A DNA stretch of 64,000 bases from Paenibacillus oleatilyticus (GCF_018998565.1 NZ_JAHNZO010000035.1:20269-84268); one strand, 5' to 3'; positions 7,874 to 17,938 are shown, counted from the first letter of the stretch. The notes: generated by a model from the sequence alone, not told the origin. Numbers and translations: made by a program.

Positions 7874-9307
7874 ATGAAGATACCTTTGCAAAAGACCGCG
7901 GGATGGTTGCAAGTTCCGGCATGGATGTGGCTCGCCTTCGTTGTTTCGGTAGGGGTCGGCTTTTTTAGCTCGATCCTTGATAAACAGCTGGCCGTTCAAT
8001 TAACGATCATCCTATCCGTATTTTTTCCGGCCCTGATTATGGCGGAGACCGATTCGAAGTGGTTAATTCCTTATATCTTGTTCGTATGGGCGGTTAACCC
8101 GGAAATACGCAGGTTGTTTGAATGGTACCACAACGAATATCATCCGGTTTCTTTGTTTAGCGTATTGCCGCTGCTGGTCACTTTGACGGTCATCATCCCG
8201 ATTGTGCGGAGACGCTGGGAGATGACGCCCGTGATCCGAAACGTACTGATCTTGTTTTTAATCGCCTTGATTTACGGGCTTGCGATCGGGATGATACGGA
8301 ACGGGTTTGCCAGCCTGTTCGATTTTGCGAATTATATTGTCCCTTTGCTGTTTTTAGTGTATGCCGAGCTCCGCTCTCACGGACATGCGGAGCGCCGTTT
8401 GTGGATGAAATCGTATGTGAATATCGCTTTGCTTGTGGCCGTCTACGGCATCATTCAATTTTTTGTCGTTCCGCCCTGGGACGCTTTTTGGATGAACGAA
8501 GTGGAGATGTCGACAAACGGGCTGCCTGTGCCTTACGAAATCCGCGTCTTTTCTTCCCTGAACTCGCCGGGTCCGGCGGGCATGTTCATGTCCGTCGCCT
8601 TGATGGCTATGCTGGTCGAGAAAGAGTGGCGGGGCTTCATGGGATGGCTAGGCGTGCCTGTCATGGCTTTGGGACTGATCATTACGTTGGTAAGAGCGTC
8701 CTGGGTGACGATGGTGGTGGCGATTTTGCTCTACCTGATACTGAGCAATGCCAAGAGACGCGCGCAGGGCTTATTGTTGATCTCTGCGATTGCCATATTG
8801 GGCGTTGGTCTTATCCCGGTCGTTCCAGGCGGGGACAAACTGGTCGAACGGTTCCAGTCGCTCGGCAATATCAATGACGACTATTCGTATAACGATCGGA
8901 TGGAATTCACGGCAAATATGATTCCGAAGCTGCTTGGGAATCCGTTCGGCGAGGGGCTTGGCAGCGTAGGAACAGGGACGAAATTGGAAAATGGCGGACA
9001 ATTGGGGCAGTATGGGAACTTTGACAACGGCTTTTTCGCTTTGTTTTTAACCTTTGGATTTTTTGGCGCCATTGTGTTTTTTAGAGCCATATGGCTGTAT
9101 GCGAAACAGTTGTTCCGCTCGCTCAAAACAGCCGGTCAAGCCGATCAAAAATACGTTCGGCTGGCGCTTTGCGTCTTGATCAGTGCCGTATGCTACTTAA
9201 CATTCGAAAATAGAATGTCAGGGATTGGAGCAGCCATTGTATGGTTTGTCGCCGCTTTAGGGATTAAGCCTCTTCCGGCTATCGAACGAATTGAGGAGAG
9301 AAAATGA
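7874..9307 (+). CDS. O-antigen ligase/Wzy-like polymerase, copy 1
   Basis: A 477-residue polytopic membrane protein with about ten hydrophobic segments, spread from residue 15 to the C-terminus. A large loop around residues 200-235 contains VVPPWDAFWMNE and IRVFSSLNSPGPAGMF, as in the O-antigen ligase/polymerase family. It probably polymerises EPS repeat units at the outer face of the membrane. A closely related copy lies at 14295-15728 (VVPPWDAFWMDY, IRVFSTLNSPGPAGSY). The stop overlaps the start of the flippase gene (ATGA). Polymerase and ligase roles cannot be told apart from sequence. Confidence 0.85.
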   Translation: MKIPLQKTAGWLQVPAWMWLAFVVSVGVGFFSSILDKQLAVQLTIILSVFFPALIMAETDSKWLIPYILFVWAVNPEIRRLFEWYHNEYHPVSLFSVLPLLVTLTVIIPIVRRRWEMTPVIRNVLILFLIALIYGLAIGMIRNGFASLFDFANYIVPLLFLVYAELRSHGHAERRLWMKSYVNIALLVAVYGIIQFFVVPPWDAFWMNEVEMSTNGLPVPYEIRVFSSLNSPGPAGMFMSVALMAMLVEKEWRGFMGWLGVPVMALGLIITLVRASWVTMVVAILLYLILSNAKRRAQGLLLISAIAILGVGLIPVVPGGDKLVERFQSLGNINDDYSYNDRMEFTANMIPKLLGNPFGEGLGSVGTGTKLENGGQLGQYGNFDNGFFALFLTFGFFGAIVFFRAIWLYAKQLFRSLKTAGQADQKYVRLALCVLISAVCYLTFENRMSGIGAAIVWFVAALGIKPLPAIERIEERK

Positions 9308-10698
9308 ACAGTTTCATGTCCTTGTTTCGCAAGGGATTGGATATTTCCAACGTCTATGGCTTGGTCAAAAGCCTGTTTACCAGAAAAGACAGTACGGCCA
9401 GCTCGATCAGCACGGTTACCGTGACCATGCTGATCTTTCTGTTGAATTTGATCACCGGCATCCTGACGGCCAGATATCTCGGTCCGGTCGGCAAAGGCGA
9501 GCTTTCCGCGATGACGCTCTGGTTTATTTTTTTGGCCGGTATGCTGATGCTGGGGCTTCCTTCCGCGCTGTTGTTTAATTTAAAGAAGCGCCAGGAGGAT
9601 TCCCCAGGGCTGTATGTAGCGGGAGTGCTGTTATGTCTGGCGACCGGCTGCGCGGCTTTGTTGATAGGCTTCGCCGGTATCCCTTATTGGCTGCACGGCT
9701 ACTCTCCGGAAGTGGTTCGATACGCACAATGGTTTATGTTGGCTTCGCCCGTATTGCTTTTAGAATATATAAATAACTCGGTTTTGCAGGCAAGGGGGGA
9801 ATTTACACTTTTTAATAAATTGCGTATTTTACCCCATATCGGGACCGTACTGATCCTTCTCGTCTTAATATTCACGAACAAGCTGACGCCCTTCAGCGGA
9901 GCTGTTGCTTATGCGCTGCCGACCATTCCCATTACCTTGGGGCTGACGGTGCGGTTGCTGTGGCGGTATCTTCCTCGCTTGAAACAGATGAATCAGTCCG
10001 TCCGCCATCTTGTTTCCTACAGCCTCCGGTCTTCCGGCGTCGATGTTATGGGCACGTTGATCATGTATATGGATCAGGTCGTCGTCATCATGCTGCTGTC
10101 CCCTTCCAATCTGGGGCTGTATCTGGTCGCGGTCAGTCTGGCCAAAGTGGTCAATGTGATTCAAACCTCGTTGGCTTTGGTCGTCTTTCCCAAAGCGTCG
10201 GGCCTCCAAAAGGAGGAAGCGATTGAGCTCGTCAAAAAAGTGTTCCGCATCAGCGTATTCGTCACCTTGATCGTAGCGCTTCTTTTTATGTTTATCGGAC
10301 CTTTGGTATTGAACTTGTTGTATGGCTCGCAGTATCACGAAGCGGTCAGCATCTTCCGGATTCTGCTGCTGGAGGTTGTCATCGGAGGCGGCACGTTAAT
10401 TTTGTCGCAAGCGTTTATGTCTGTCGGAAAACCCGGCATTTGCTCGATCCAACAATTGATCGGTCTTTCCGTGAGCCTTGTGCTTATGGTGCTGCTTGTT
10501 CCCAGATATGGCTTGCTTTTTACCGGAATATCGCTGCTCGCCGCAACCTGCGTTCGCTTTGTATTCATACTGAGTCAATACAAGTTTACTTTAAAAACTA
10601 CAATTCCACGCCTGCTCATCACTCGTGACGATATCCAATGGTTGTTGCGCCAAGTGAATCTGGGAAGCCACGTAACGAAACAAACAAATGATGCGTGA
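9304..10698 (+). CDS. Wzx-like polysaccharide flippase (MATE/MOP superfamily), copy 1
   Basis: A 464-residue membrane protein with about 12-14 hydrophobic helices. TARYLGPVGKGELSAMTLW near the N-terminus and MDQVVVIMLLSPSNLGLYLVA in the middle (given as MDQVVVIMLL and SPSNLGLYLVA) are typical of lipid-linked oligosaccharide flippases. It should move completed repeat units across the membrane. It overlaps the preceding Wzy-like gene by 4 bases, so the two are probably translationally coupled. The related copy at 15732-17120 follows the second Wzy-like gene in the same order. Confidence 0.88.
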   Translation: MNSFMSLFRKGLDISNVYGLVKSLFTRKDSTASSISTVTVTMLIFLLNLITGILTARYLGPVGKGELSAMTLWFIFLAGMLMLGLPSALLFNLKKRQEDSPGLYVAGVLLCLATGCAALLIGFAGIPYWLHGYSPEVVRYAQWFMLASPVLLLEYINNSVLQARGEFTLFNKLRILPHIGTVLILLVLIFTNKLTPFSGAVAYALPTIPITLGLTVRLLWRYLPRLKQMNQSVRHLVSYSLRSSGVDVMGTLIMYMDQVVVIMLLSPSNLGLYLVAVSLAKVVNVIQTSLALVVFPKASGLQKEEAIELVKKVFRISVFVTLIVALLFMFIGPLVLNLLYGSQYHEAVSIFRILLLEVVIGGGTLILSQAFMSVGKPGICSIQQLIGLSVSLVLMVLLVPRYGLLFTGISLLAATCVRFVFILSQYKFTLKTTIPRLLITRDDIQWLLRQVNLGSHVTKQTNDA

Positions 10699-10746
10699 AG
10701 GTCTCAAGAGGAGTGGTATTACTGGAGAAAGGATGGAAAAATCGCC

Positions 10747-11901
10747 ATGCTTCGGGTTGCCTATTTGGATCATACGGCCAAGTGGAGTGGAGGAGAAGTC
10801 GCGCTGTACAACCTTCTTACGAATATGGACTCAACGGTCCATCCTTTGGTCATTCTTGCCGAGGAAGGACCGCTGGCCGAAAAGCTGCGGGAAAAAGGTA
10901 TCGACGTTAGAGTCATCCTGCTCAATGACAAAACGAGGAACCGGAATCGGAACAAACTGGACATGCATTTATTCGTCTCCGTTCTTGAGTTTTTCCAGTA
11001 CGGGTTGAAAATCGGCAAATTGCTGAAAAAGGAAAAAGTATCGTGCGTACACACCAACTCGTTGAAATCGGCCATCTATGGGGCAATCGCGGCCAAAAGC
11101 GCCATGATTCCTCTCGTCTGGCACATTCGGGATAACATTGCGGAGCCGTACCTGCGCCCTGTCATCGCCAAATTTATCCGCATCATGGCAAAGCTGCTGC
11201 CGAACGGCATTATAGCCAATTCCAAATCGACCATGTCTTCCCTGCATCTGTCCGAAGCGCAAAGCGTTAAAACGCTGGTTGCCTATTCGTCGTACAACGG
11301 CCCGATTGGATCGATGCTCGAAGCTTCGAACCGGAAGCAGTTTGTCATTTTGCTCGTAGGCCGGCTGGACGAATGGAAAGGGCAGCATGTCCTGCTCGAT
11401 GCCGCGAAGCGGTTCAAGCAGCAGCCGGAGGTCCGGTTTTGGCTGGCCGGCGACGCCTTGTTCGGCAACGACGGATACAAAAAGCGGCTGCAGCAGTTTA
11501 TTGAGGATCACGGTTTAACGAATGTGATGATGCTTGGGCATGTCGAGCATATCCAGTCATTGATGCAGCAAGCCGATCTGTTGGTTCACACCTCCATTAT
11601 GCCGGAGCCGTTCGGGCAGGTCATTGTGGAAGGAATGGCGAACGGCTTGCCGGTCATCGCCTCGGATTTAGGGGGGCCGCGCGAGATCGTCGTGCCGCAC
11701 GTCACCGGACTGCTCATTCAGCCGGGACAGCCGGAGCTGCTGAGCGAGGCCATTCAATGGATGATCGATCATCCTGAGGAACGAAGGCACATGGGGGAAA
11801 TGGGCATGACGCGTGTGCGGGAACATTTCTTGATCGAATCGACCGTCAAACGGATTACCGAATTTTATCCGATGGTCATCCGGGAGCAGAAGGTTCAGTG
11901 A
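10747..11901 (+). CDS. Glycosyltransferase family 4, paralogue a
   Basis: A 384-residue GT-B fold enzyme expected to add a sugar from a nucleotide donor to the lipid-linked EPS unit in the cytoplasm. The N-terminal domain starts RVAYLDHTAKWSGGEVALYN. The C-terminal donor-binding domain contains LVGRLDEWKGQHVLLDAA, and the EX7E-type motif of the family is EPFGQVIVEGMANGLPVIAS. It is about two-thirds identical by eye to the next gene, so this is a tandem duplicate. The sugar specificity is not evident. Confidence 0.88.
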   Translation: MLRVAYLDHTAKWSGGEVALYNLLTNMDSTVHPLVILAEEGPLAEKLREKGIDVRVILLNDKTRNRNRNKLDMHLFVSVLEFFQYGLKIGKLLKKEKVSCVHTNSLKSAIYGAIAAKSAMIPLVWHIRDNIAEPYLRPVIAKFIRIMAKLLPNGIIANSKSTMSSLHLSEAQSVKTLVAYSSYNGPIGSMLEASNRKQFVILLVGRLDEWKGQHVLLDAAKRFKQQPEVRFWLAGDALFGNDGYKKRLQQFIEDHGLTNVMMLGHVEHIQSLMQQADLLVHTSIMPEPFGQVIVEGMANGLPVIASDLGGPREIVVPHVTGLLIQPGQPELLSEAIQWMIDHPEERRHMGEMGMTRVREHFLIESTVKRITEFYPMVIREQKVQ

Positions 11902-11957
11902 TGTGGGGTCGTCTTTCATTATAATTTTATAGGTAAGAAGGGAGGTTAATGTGTCGC

Positions 11958-13121
11958 ATGTACCGCGTAGCATACTTGGATCATACTGCCAGATGGAGCG
12001 GCGGTGAAGTGGCGCTGTTTAATCTGCTGACCAATCTTGATCAAACCGTAGAACCGCTAGTCGTGTTGGCAGAGGACGGACCGCTCGCAGAACGTTTAAG
12101 AGAAAAAGGAATGGACGTTCGAATTATCCATTTGGACGAGAAGGTTAGAAACAGAAATCGCAATACAATTAATTTCCAAGTATTCAGCTCTGCGATTAAA
12201 ACTTATTTATACGGAAAAGCCGTCGGTAGAGTGCTTAGGGAAGAAAAAGTGGTCTGCGTTCATACGAATTCTCTGAAATCCGCCATCTACGGTGCCGTTG
12301 CCGCCAAGTCGGCCGGCATACCGCTCATTTGGCATATTCATGACATCATCGAGGCGCCGTATTTGCGAAAAATCGTCGCTTTCTTTATGAAGCTGCTGGT
12401 GAAATATTTGCCGGACGGCGTCATCGCCAACTCCAATGCAACGATGGCTACTTTGAATTTGTCGCAAGCGACGTCCAAGAAAAAAACCATTGCCTACCCT
12501 TCTTACTTCGGGCAAATCGGACGGAAGAACGAACCGCAGCTTGAGGATAAGGACGACCGCTTTATCGTGCTGTTGGTCGGCAGGCTGGCCGATTGGAAAG
12601 GACAGCACATTTTGCTGGAAGCCGCCAAGTCCTTTGCCAAGCGGAATGTCGAGTTTTGGATCGCGGGCGATGCGCTGTTCGAGGCGGATGCGGTCTACAA
12701 GCAGCAGCTCATCCAATACATCCGTGAGAACGGTTTGTTTAACGTCAAGATGCTGGGACATGTGAACGATATTTCCCAATTGATGAGTCAAGCGGATTTG
12801 CTGGTTCACACGTCCGTCATTCCGGAGCCTTTCGGCCAGGTGATCGTCGAAGGCATGGCGGTCGGGCTTCCGGTCATCGCTTCCAATGCGGGAGGGCCCC
12901 GGGAGATCGTGCTGAACGAAGAAACCGGATTGCTCATACCGCCGGGAAAGGCGGAGCGCCTAATTGAGGCCATTCAGTGGATGATCGAGCATCCGGAAGA
13001 GCGCAAGGAAATGGGCGAGAAGGCCATGAACCGGGTGAAGGAGCTGTTCCTGATCGAACATACGGTTCAAAAAATTACGTCGTTCTATCCTCAAGTCATC
13101 AGCGGAAGAATAAAAATATAA
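11958..13121 (+). CDS. Glycosyltransferase family 4, paralogue b
   Basis: A 387-residue GT-B enzyme, a tandem paralogue of the previous gene: RVAYLDHTARWSGGEVALFN, VCVHTNSLKSAIYGAVAAKS, LVGRLADWKGQHILLEAA and EPFGQVIVEGMAVGLPVIAS. Divergence is concentrated in the acceptor-facing N-terminal half, as expected if the two copies act on successive sugars. The ATG at 11958 lines up with the start of paralogue a. The ATG at 11949 is only three bases from GGAGG, so it is less likely, though not excluded. Confidence 0.85.
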   Translation: MYRVAYLDHTARWSGGEVALFNLLTNLDQTVEPLVVLAEDGPLAERLREKGMDVRIIHLDEKVRNRNRNTINFQVFSSAIKTYLYGKAVGRVLREEKVVCVHTNSLKSAIYGAVAAKSAGIPLIWHIHDIIEAPYLRKIVAFFMKLLVKYLPDGVIANSNATMATLNLSQATSKKKTIAYPSYFGQIGRKNEPQLEDKDDRFIVLLVGRLADWKGQHILLEAAKSFAKRNVEFWIAGDALFEADAVYKQQLIQYIRENGLFNVKMLGHVNDISQLMSQADLLVHTSVIPEPFGQVIVEGMAVGLPVIASNAGGPREIVLNEETGLLIPPGKAERLIEAIQWMIEHPEERKEMGEKAMNRVKELFLIEHTVQKITSFYPQVISGRIKI

Positions 13122-13136
13122 AGGAGGCCTTCGGAA

Positions 13137-14270
13137 TTGAAAGTAGCGCTTGTTCACGATCTGCTCACGCAGATGGGCGGAGCCGAGCGGGTTCTTGCCG
13201 TTCTGCATCAGATGTATCCCGAAGCCCCGATCTACACGTTAGCCGCCAATTTTGACAAAATGATGCACGACTTGAAGGGCGCCGACATCCGGACAACATG
13301 GGCCCAGAAAATTCCCGGGATCGAAGCCAATTTCAAGAAGCTGCTGCCGCTCTATCCCTTTGCTCTTCAGCAAATGGATTTTAGCGAATACGATGTCGTC
13401 ATCTCGTCCAGCTTCGCTTTTGTAAAAGGAATCAAGGTTCCGAAAGAAACGTTCCATCTATGCTACTGCCATACCCCAATGAGGTTTGCGTGGGATTTTG
13501 AAACGTACATCTCGCGGGAATCCTATTCGCCTCTCATCAAAAACGGGCTGCGGTTTTATGTGAAATATTTGAAATACTGGGACCGGAAAACGGCTGGCCG
13601 GGTGAGTGAGTACATCGCGAATTCCACGATCGTGAAAGAACGAATTCAGAATTGTTACCGCAGGGAGTCCAGCGTCATCTTCCCCCCGGTCGAAACGGAT
13701 CGTTACCGGATCTCGGAGCAGGTGGACGATTTTTATTTGATCGTCTCGCGTCTTATCCCTTACAAAAGAATCGATCTGGCGGTGGAGGCGTTCAATCAAC
13801 TCGGCGCCAAGCTGTACGTGGTCGGCGGCGGGCCCGATCTGGAGCGGCTTCGCGGCATGGCCAAAAGCAACGTTCAATTTTTGGGCCGGCTGGAGGACGA
13901 GGAAGTCGCCAAGCTGATGTCGCAGTGCCGGGCATTTATTTTTCCCGGAGAAGAAGATTTCGGCATTACGCCGCTTGAAGTCAACGCCGCGGGCCGGCCG
14001 GTTATCGCCTACAAGGGAGGCGGAGCGCTCGATACGATCCGTCCGCCGCTTAACGGCGTCTATTTCGAGCAGCCGAATGCGGCTTCGTTGGCCGAGGCCG
14101 TCAGGCAGTGCGAGCGCATGACCTGGAACCCGGAGCTGATTCGGGCGCACGCGGAGAAATTCAACGTCGACCGGTTTAAAAACGAGTTCGACCAGCATTT
14201 GCAAACGAAATATCGCGCATTTCTGGAAAGCACGAAGCAAAGAAAGTCCGTTGGCGTTTCGCTGTCTTAA
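13137..14270 (+). CDS. Glycosyltransferase family 4 (WbaZ-like)
   Basis: A 377-residue GT-B enzyme. KVALVHDLLTQMGGAERVL at the start and CYCHTPMRFAWD in the N-terminal domain are typical of the group that includes WbaZ mannosyltransferases. The donor-site region reads VSRLIPYKRIDLAVEAFN, and EEDFGITPLEVNAAGRPVIAY is the EX7E motif. It starts with TTG at 13137 behind AAGGAGG. GDP-mannose supplied by manC (19126) would fit as donor, but this is inference from family and locus. Confidence 0.85.
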   Translation: MKVALVHDLLTQMGGAERVLAVLHQMYPEAPIYTLAANFDKMMHDLKGADIRTTWAQKIPGIEANFKKLLPLYPFALQQMDFSEYDVVISSSFAFVKGIKVPKETFHLCYCHTPMRFAWDFETYISRESYSPLIKNGLRFYVKYLKYWDRKTAGRVSEYIANSTIVKERIQNCYRRESSVIFPPVETDRYRISEQVDDFYLIVSRLIPYKRIDLAVEAFNQLGAKLYVVGGGPDLERLRGMAKSNVQFLGRLEDEEVAKLMSQCRAFIFPGEEDFGITPLEVNAAGRPVIAYKGGGALDTIRPPLNGVYFEQPNAASLAEAVRQCERMTWNPELIRAHAEKFNVDRFKNEFDQHLQTKYRAFLESTKQRKSVGVSLS

Positions 14271-14294
14271 AGACGCTGTAGGAGGAACGGCCAA

Positions 14295-15728
14295 TTGCAT
14301 AAAACAGGATACTTAAAAATAAGCGGCAAATTATACGGCCATGGGATAGGAAAAATCATTCTGTCTTGGTTGCTCGCGGGTTATTTAGGCTATGCCATCG
14401 GATTAAAAAGCGGCGATTCCATGATGCAGCTGGTTGTCGTCATGCTCGTCGTCTTTCCGGCTTTGCTGCTGGCATGGCATAATTCGCTGTGGTTTCTTCC
14501 TTACAATCTGTTTGTTTGGGTCACGGCGCCCGAAATGCGAAGAATCTACGATTGGCTGACGGAGTCTTACCACTCGATGTCGATGATCAGCGTCCTTCCG
14601 CTCGTCGTCAGCCTGCTGATGGTCATCCCGATCGTCCGCGCGCTGGGCGATTTTCCCGGGCAAGTGGGCAAGGGTCTGCTGTGGCTGCTTGGGGCGATGG
14701 GGTATGCACTGCTCATCGGGCTTGCGCGTAACGGATCGGCCAGTTTGTTTGACCTGGCCAATACGCTGGTGCCTTTGCTGTGGCTGCCTTATATCGTAGC
14801 TTACCGTCCGACGGTTCAAGAGCGCGATACCTGGATGCTAAGCTTCGTCCATCTCGCCGTCTTCATTGCCTGCTATGGGATGATCCAATTTGTCGTGGTT
14901 CCGCCATGGGATGCGTTTTGGATGGATTATTCGGGAATGACGTCGATCGGCAAGCCCAACCCGTTTGAAATCCGGGTATTTTCGACGCTCAACTCTCCAG
15001 GTCCCGCAGGCAGCTATCTTTCGTTGGCGCTTACCGCAATGCTGCTGGTCAAAAAATGGCGGGGGGCCTTCGGATGGGCCGGCGTCATGCTGGTAGCCAT
15101 GGGCTCGATTGTGACCTTGGTGCGTTCGGGATGGGTATTGGCGGCGGTTGCCTTAATCGTCTTTATCGCGATTTCGAAAGAAATGAACCGTTTGAAATCG
15201 TTTAGCATTCTCGCCGGCTTTATCCTGTTCATTTACGCATGCTTGCTGGTCGTGCCGCAAGGGCAGGATCTGCTGAACCGGTTCGCCACGTTTGGGGATA
15301 TGGAGAACGATCATTCGTTTAACGAAAGGATGGATTTGACCAACCAGCTGCTGCCGATGGTTCTCGGCAATCCGCAGGGTTTGGGATTGGGCGGCCTGGG
15401 GACGGCCACGCGATTGCAGAACGGCGGCGAGCTTAGCCAAGAAACCGGCGTATTCGATAGCGGGATAGGCAGTATTATGATGACCTACGGTCTGATTGGA
15501 ACTGCCGCTTTTTGCTATGGGCTCTGGAGCTTGTTCAAAAGCTTGTGCAGCCAACATGGGATGAGCTTAAGGGAGAGAAGCTATACGCGATTCGGCATTG
15601 CTGTCATGACCGCTTCATTCACCAATTTGTTTTTCTCCAACAGCTACAATTCCATTCTAGGCGTATTGATCTGGTTTTGCGTTGCTATGGGCTGGAATGG
15701 CTCCGAACCATCAACTAAAGGAGACTAA
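14295..15728 (+). CDS. O-antigen ligase/Wzy-like polymerase, copy 2
   Basis: A 477-residue polytopic membrane protein, the same length as copy 1 and collinear with it. Matching blocks include LARNGSASLFDLANTLVPLL against IRNGFASLFDFANYIVPLL, and FVVVPPWDAFWM in both. The TTG start at 14295 has GGAGG 9 bases upstream. It forms a pair with the flippase copy at 15732. The second pair may handle a second polymer or a second step, or may be a recent duplicate that has not yet diverged in role. Confidence 0.85.
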   Translation: MHKTGYLKISGKLYGHGIGKIILSWLLAGYLGYAIGLKSGDSMMQLVVVMLVVFPALLLAWHNSLWFLPYNLFVWVTAPEMRRIYDWLTESYHSMSMISVLPLVVSLLMVIPIVRALGDFPGQVGKGLLWLLGAMGYALLIGLARNGSASLFDLANTLVPLLWLPYIVAYRPTVQERDTWMLSFVHLAVFIACYGMIQFVVVPPWDAFWMDYSGMTSIGKPNPFEIRVFSTLNSPGPAGSYLSLALTAMLLVKKWRGAFGWAGVMLVAMGSIVTLVRSGWVLAAVALIVFIAISKEMNRLKSFSILAGFILFIYACLLVVPQGQDLLNRFATFGDMENDHSFNERMDLTNQLLPMVLGNPQGLGLGGLGTATRLQNGGELSQETGVFDSGIGSIMMTYGLIGTAAFCYGLWSLFKSLCSQHGMSLRERSYTRFGIAVMTASFTNLFFSNSYNSILGVLIWFCVAMGWNGSEPSTKGD

Positions 15729-15731
15729 AGG

Positions 15732-17120
15732 ATGTCGCGGCTCATGTCTATACTACCCGAAAAAGCATTGAAAAGGTTCATCCCATTATGGACCGGTCTT
15801 CAGAACAAGTTGAGTAAAAAATCAAGCGCGGCCAATACGATAAGAACCATCATGACCAGCATGTTTATCGTTCTTCTGAACCTCGGAACGGGGATCATTT
15901 GCGCCCGTTACTTAGGCCCCGTCGGGAGAGGGGAGCAATCGGCGATCATGCTCTGGCCGTCGCTGCTCGGGCAATTGTTTACGCTCGGCCTGCAAACCTC
16001 CGTGATCTACAACATGAAGAAAAATCCGCAGGAATCCGGAAACTTTATTTATACCGCTTGCCTGATTCATCTGGGAACCAGCGTATTCATTACGGCGGCA
16101 GGCATCTGGTTTGTTCCGGTCTGGCTGAGCTCTTATTCGCAGGAAACGGTTTATTTGGCACAAATTTTGATGTTTTTTGCGCCAAGCGTACTTTTTACGA
16201 ACTATTTAAACGCCGTCATGCAGGGACGCGAAGATTTTAAGGGGTTTAACCGAAGGCGATATTTGCCTGTTGTCGCGACGCTGATCATGCTGTTGGGGCT
16301 GGCGCTCACGGGCCATCTAACCCCGTTTACCTCGGCCTTATCGTATTTTCTTCCCAATGTACCGGTTGGGATTTATACCGTATACCAGCTGTTTCGCGTG
16401 TACAAAACTTCGTTGAAAGGCATCGTCTCGTCGGCCAAGAGACTGATCACGTACGGTCTTTCTTCCTACTTGATCGATATTGTGGCGACGCTCACTTTGT
16501 TCATGGATCAGGTGGTGATGGTGCGGTTAATGACACCGACCGACCTGGGGCTCTATTTGGTCGCTTTAAGCCTTGCGCGGATGGTCGGCATTTTTCAAAA
16601 TGCCATTGCGATTGTCCTGCTGCCCAAAGCCGCAGGCATGAGCAGGGACGAGACCATTTCGCTCACGATGAAAGTATTCCGGATCGCTTCGACGGGCACC
16701 TGCATCATTGCCCTGGTGCTAATGGTTATTTCGCCGACGGCGCTCATCTTGTTGTATGGCGAGAAATATAGGGAAGCGACGGGTATTATATGGATCTTGC
16801 TTCTTGAGACGGCATTAAGCGGTGCGGTCTGGGTATTGGCGCAAACCTTCATGGCTTTGGGAAAGCCCGGCAAAGTATCCCTTCTCCAAGCTATAGGTCT
16901 CTCCATCAGCATTCCGCTGCTTATCATCCTGGTTCCGCGCTTCGGCTTGACGGGAGCGGCTTGTGCATTATTAGCGGCAACCTTTGTCCGATTCTGCTTC
17001 ATCATGTTTCAATTCCCGCTCAGCTTGAAGGTGCCGATGCCGCGTCCTGTTCCGACACAGGGCGATTTATTATGGTTTAAGCAGAAAATCACGCAACGGC
17101 TCAAATCAAATGCTACCTAA
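15732..17120 (+). CDS. Wzx-like polysaccharide flippase, copy 2
   Basis: A 462-residue membrane protein with about 12-14 helices. CARYLGPVGRGEQSAIMLWP and LFMDQVVMVRLMTPTDLGLY match the equivalent blocks of the copy at 9304. It begins three bases after the Wzy-like stop, with AAGGAG overlapping the end of that gene. Together with the preceding gene it is the second half of a duplicated polymerase/flippase pair that flanks three GT4 genes. Confidence 0.87.
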   Translation: MSRLMSILPEKALKRFIPLWTGLQNKLSKKSSAANTIRTIMTSMFIVLLNLGTGIICARYLGPVGRGEQSAIMLWPSLLGQLFTLGLQTSVIYNMKKNPQESGNFIYTACLIHLGTSVFITAAGIWFVPVWLSSYSQETVYLAQILMFFAPSVLFTNYLNAVMQGREDFKGFNRRRYLPVVATLIMLLGLALTGHLTPFTSALSYFLPNVPVGIYTVYQLFRVYKTSLKGIVSSAKRLITYGLSSYLIDIVATLTLFMDQVVMVRLMTPTDLGLYLVALSLARMVGIFQNAIAIVLLPKAAGMSRDETISLTMKVFRIASTGTCIIALVLMVISPTALILLYGEKYREATGIIWILLLETALSGAVWVLAQTFMALGKPGKVSLLQAIGLSISIPLLIILVPRFGLTGAACALLAATFVRFCFIMFQFPLSLKVPMPRPVPTQGDLLWFKQKITQRLKSNAT

Positions 17121-17142
17121 ATAGAAAGGAGTCAATCAGGAG

Positions 17143-17922
17143 ATGGACCACTCCGAGGCCAAGCGCATATCGGTGACGATTATCGCTCAAAACGAGGAGC
17201 AACGAATCGCCAAAGCCGTTGTTTCATGTCAGGATTTTGCGGATGAGATTGTTGTTGTCGATGGGGGAAGCAAGGATGCGACGGTGGAAATCGCCGAAAG
17301 CTTAGGCTGCAAAGTATTTTTCAATCCATGGCCCGGCTTTGCCAAACAACGCAATTTTGCCGCGGAGAAGGCGACCCACGACTGGATCTTTTTCATCGAT
17401 ACGGATGAATTTGCGAACGAGGAACTGAAACATTCCATTAAGCAGTGGAAAGCCGGGAAAACGGCCGACGCGGATATTTACAACATCTACCGGATCGGCA
17501 ATTTTATGGGGAAGTGGCTCGATAAAGGGGAGCATCTTCCGCGGATGTATAACCGGAAAGTCACCTCCATTCGAGAGACGGAGGTTCACGAAGGACCGGA
17601 ACCGGAAGGGCGCAAGATCGGATTTATGCCGGGAATCCTGTGGCATGACGGCTACCGCAGCATCGATGACCATGTGATCCGGTTTAATAAATACACCGCC
17701 TTGGAAGCGCAGAAAGCTCTTTCTGCCAACAAAAATTTCAGTCTGATGCGGCTGCTGTTCCGCCCGGTTCTGCGCTTCGGGCAAAAATATTTTGTTCACG
17801 GGCTGTTCAAGAAAGGGCTGGCCGGTCTCACGGTTGCGACCCTGTGGGCTTATTACGAATATTTGACGCAAATCAAGCTGTATGAATTAAAAAGGGTTCA
17901 AAATAGCGGAGTTGCCGAATAA
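17143..17922 (+). CDS. Glycosyltransferase family 2 (WaaE/KdtX-like)
   Basis: A 259-residue GT-A enzyme. VTIIAQNEEQRIAKAV, EIVVVDGGSKDATVEIA and FIDTDEFANEEL (the DxD-type metal site) place it in the WaaE/KdtX-like branch of family 2. PGFAKQRNFAAEKATHDW is typical of that branch. The C-terminal third contains two amphipathic or hydrophobic stretches (LFKKGLAGLTVATLWAYYEY) that may touch the membrane. The RBS GAAAGGAGT precedes the ATG. The next gene starts about 17 bases after the stop. Confidence 0.88.
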   Translation: MDHSEAKRISVTIIAQNEEQRIAKAVVSCQDFADEIVVVDGGSKDATVEIAESLGCKVFFNPWPGFAKQRNFAAEKATHDWIFFIDTDEFANEELKHSIKQWKAGKTADADIYNIYRIGNFMGKWLDKGEHLPRMYNRKVTSIRETEVHEGPEPEGRKIGFMPGILWHDGYRSIDDHVIRFNKYTALEAQKALSANKNFSLMRLLFRPVLRFGQKYFVHGLFKKGLAGLTVATLWAYYEYLTQIKLYELKRVQNSGVAE

Positions 17923-17938
17923 AGGTAGGGGGATCAGC

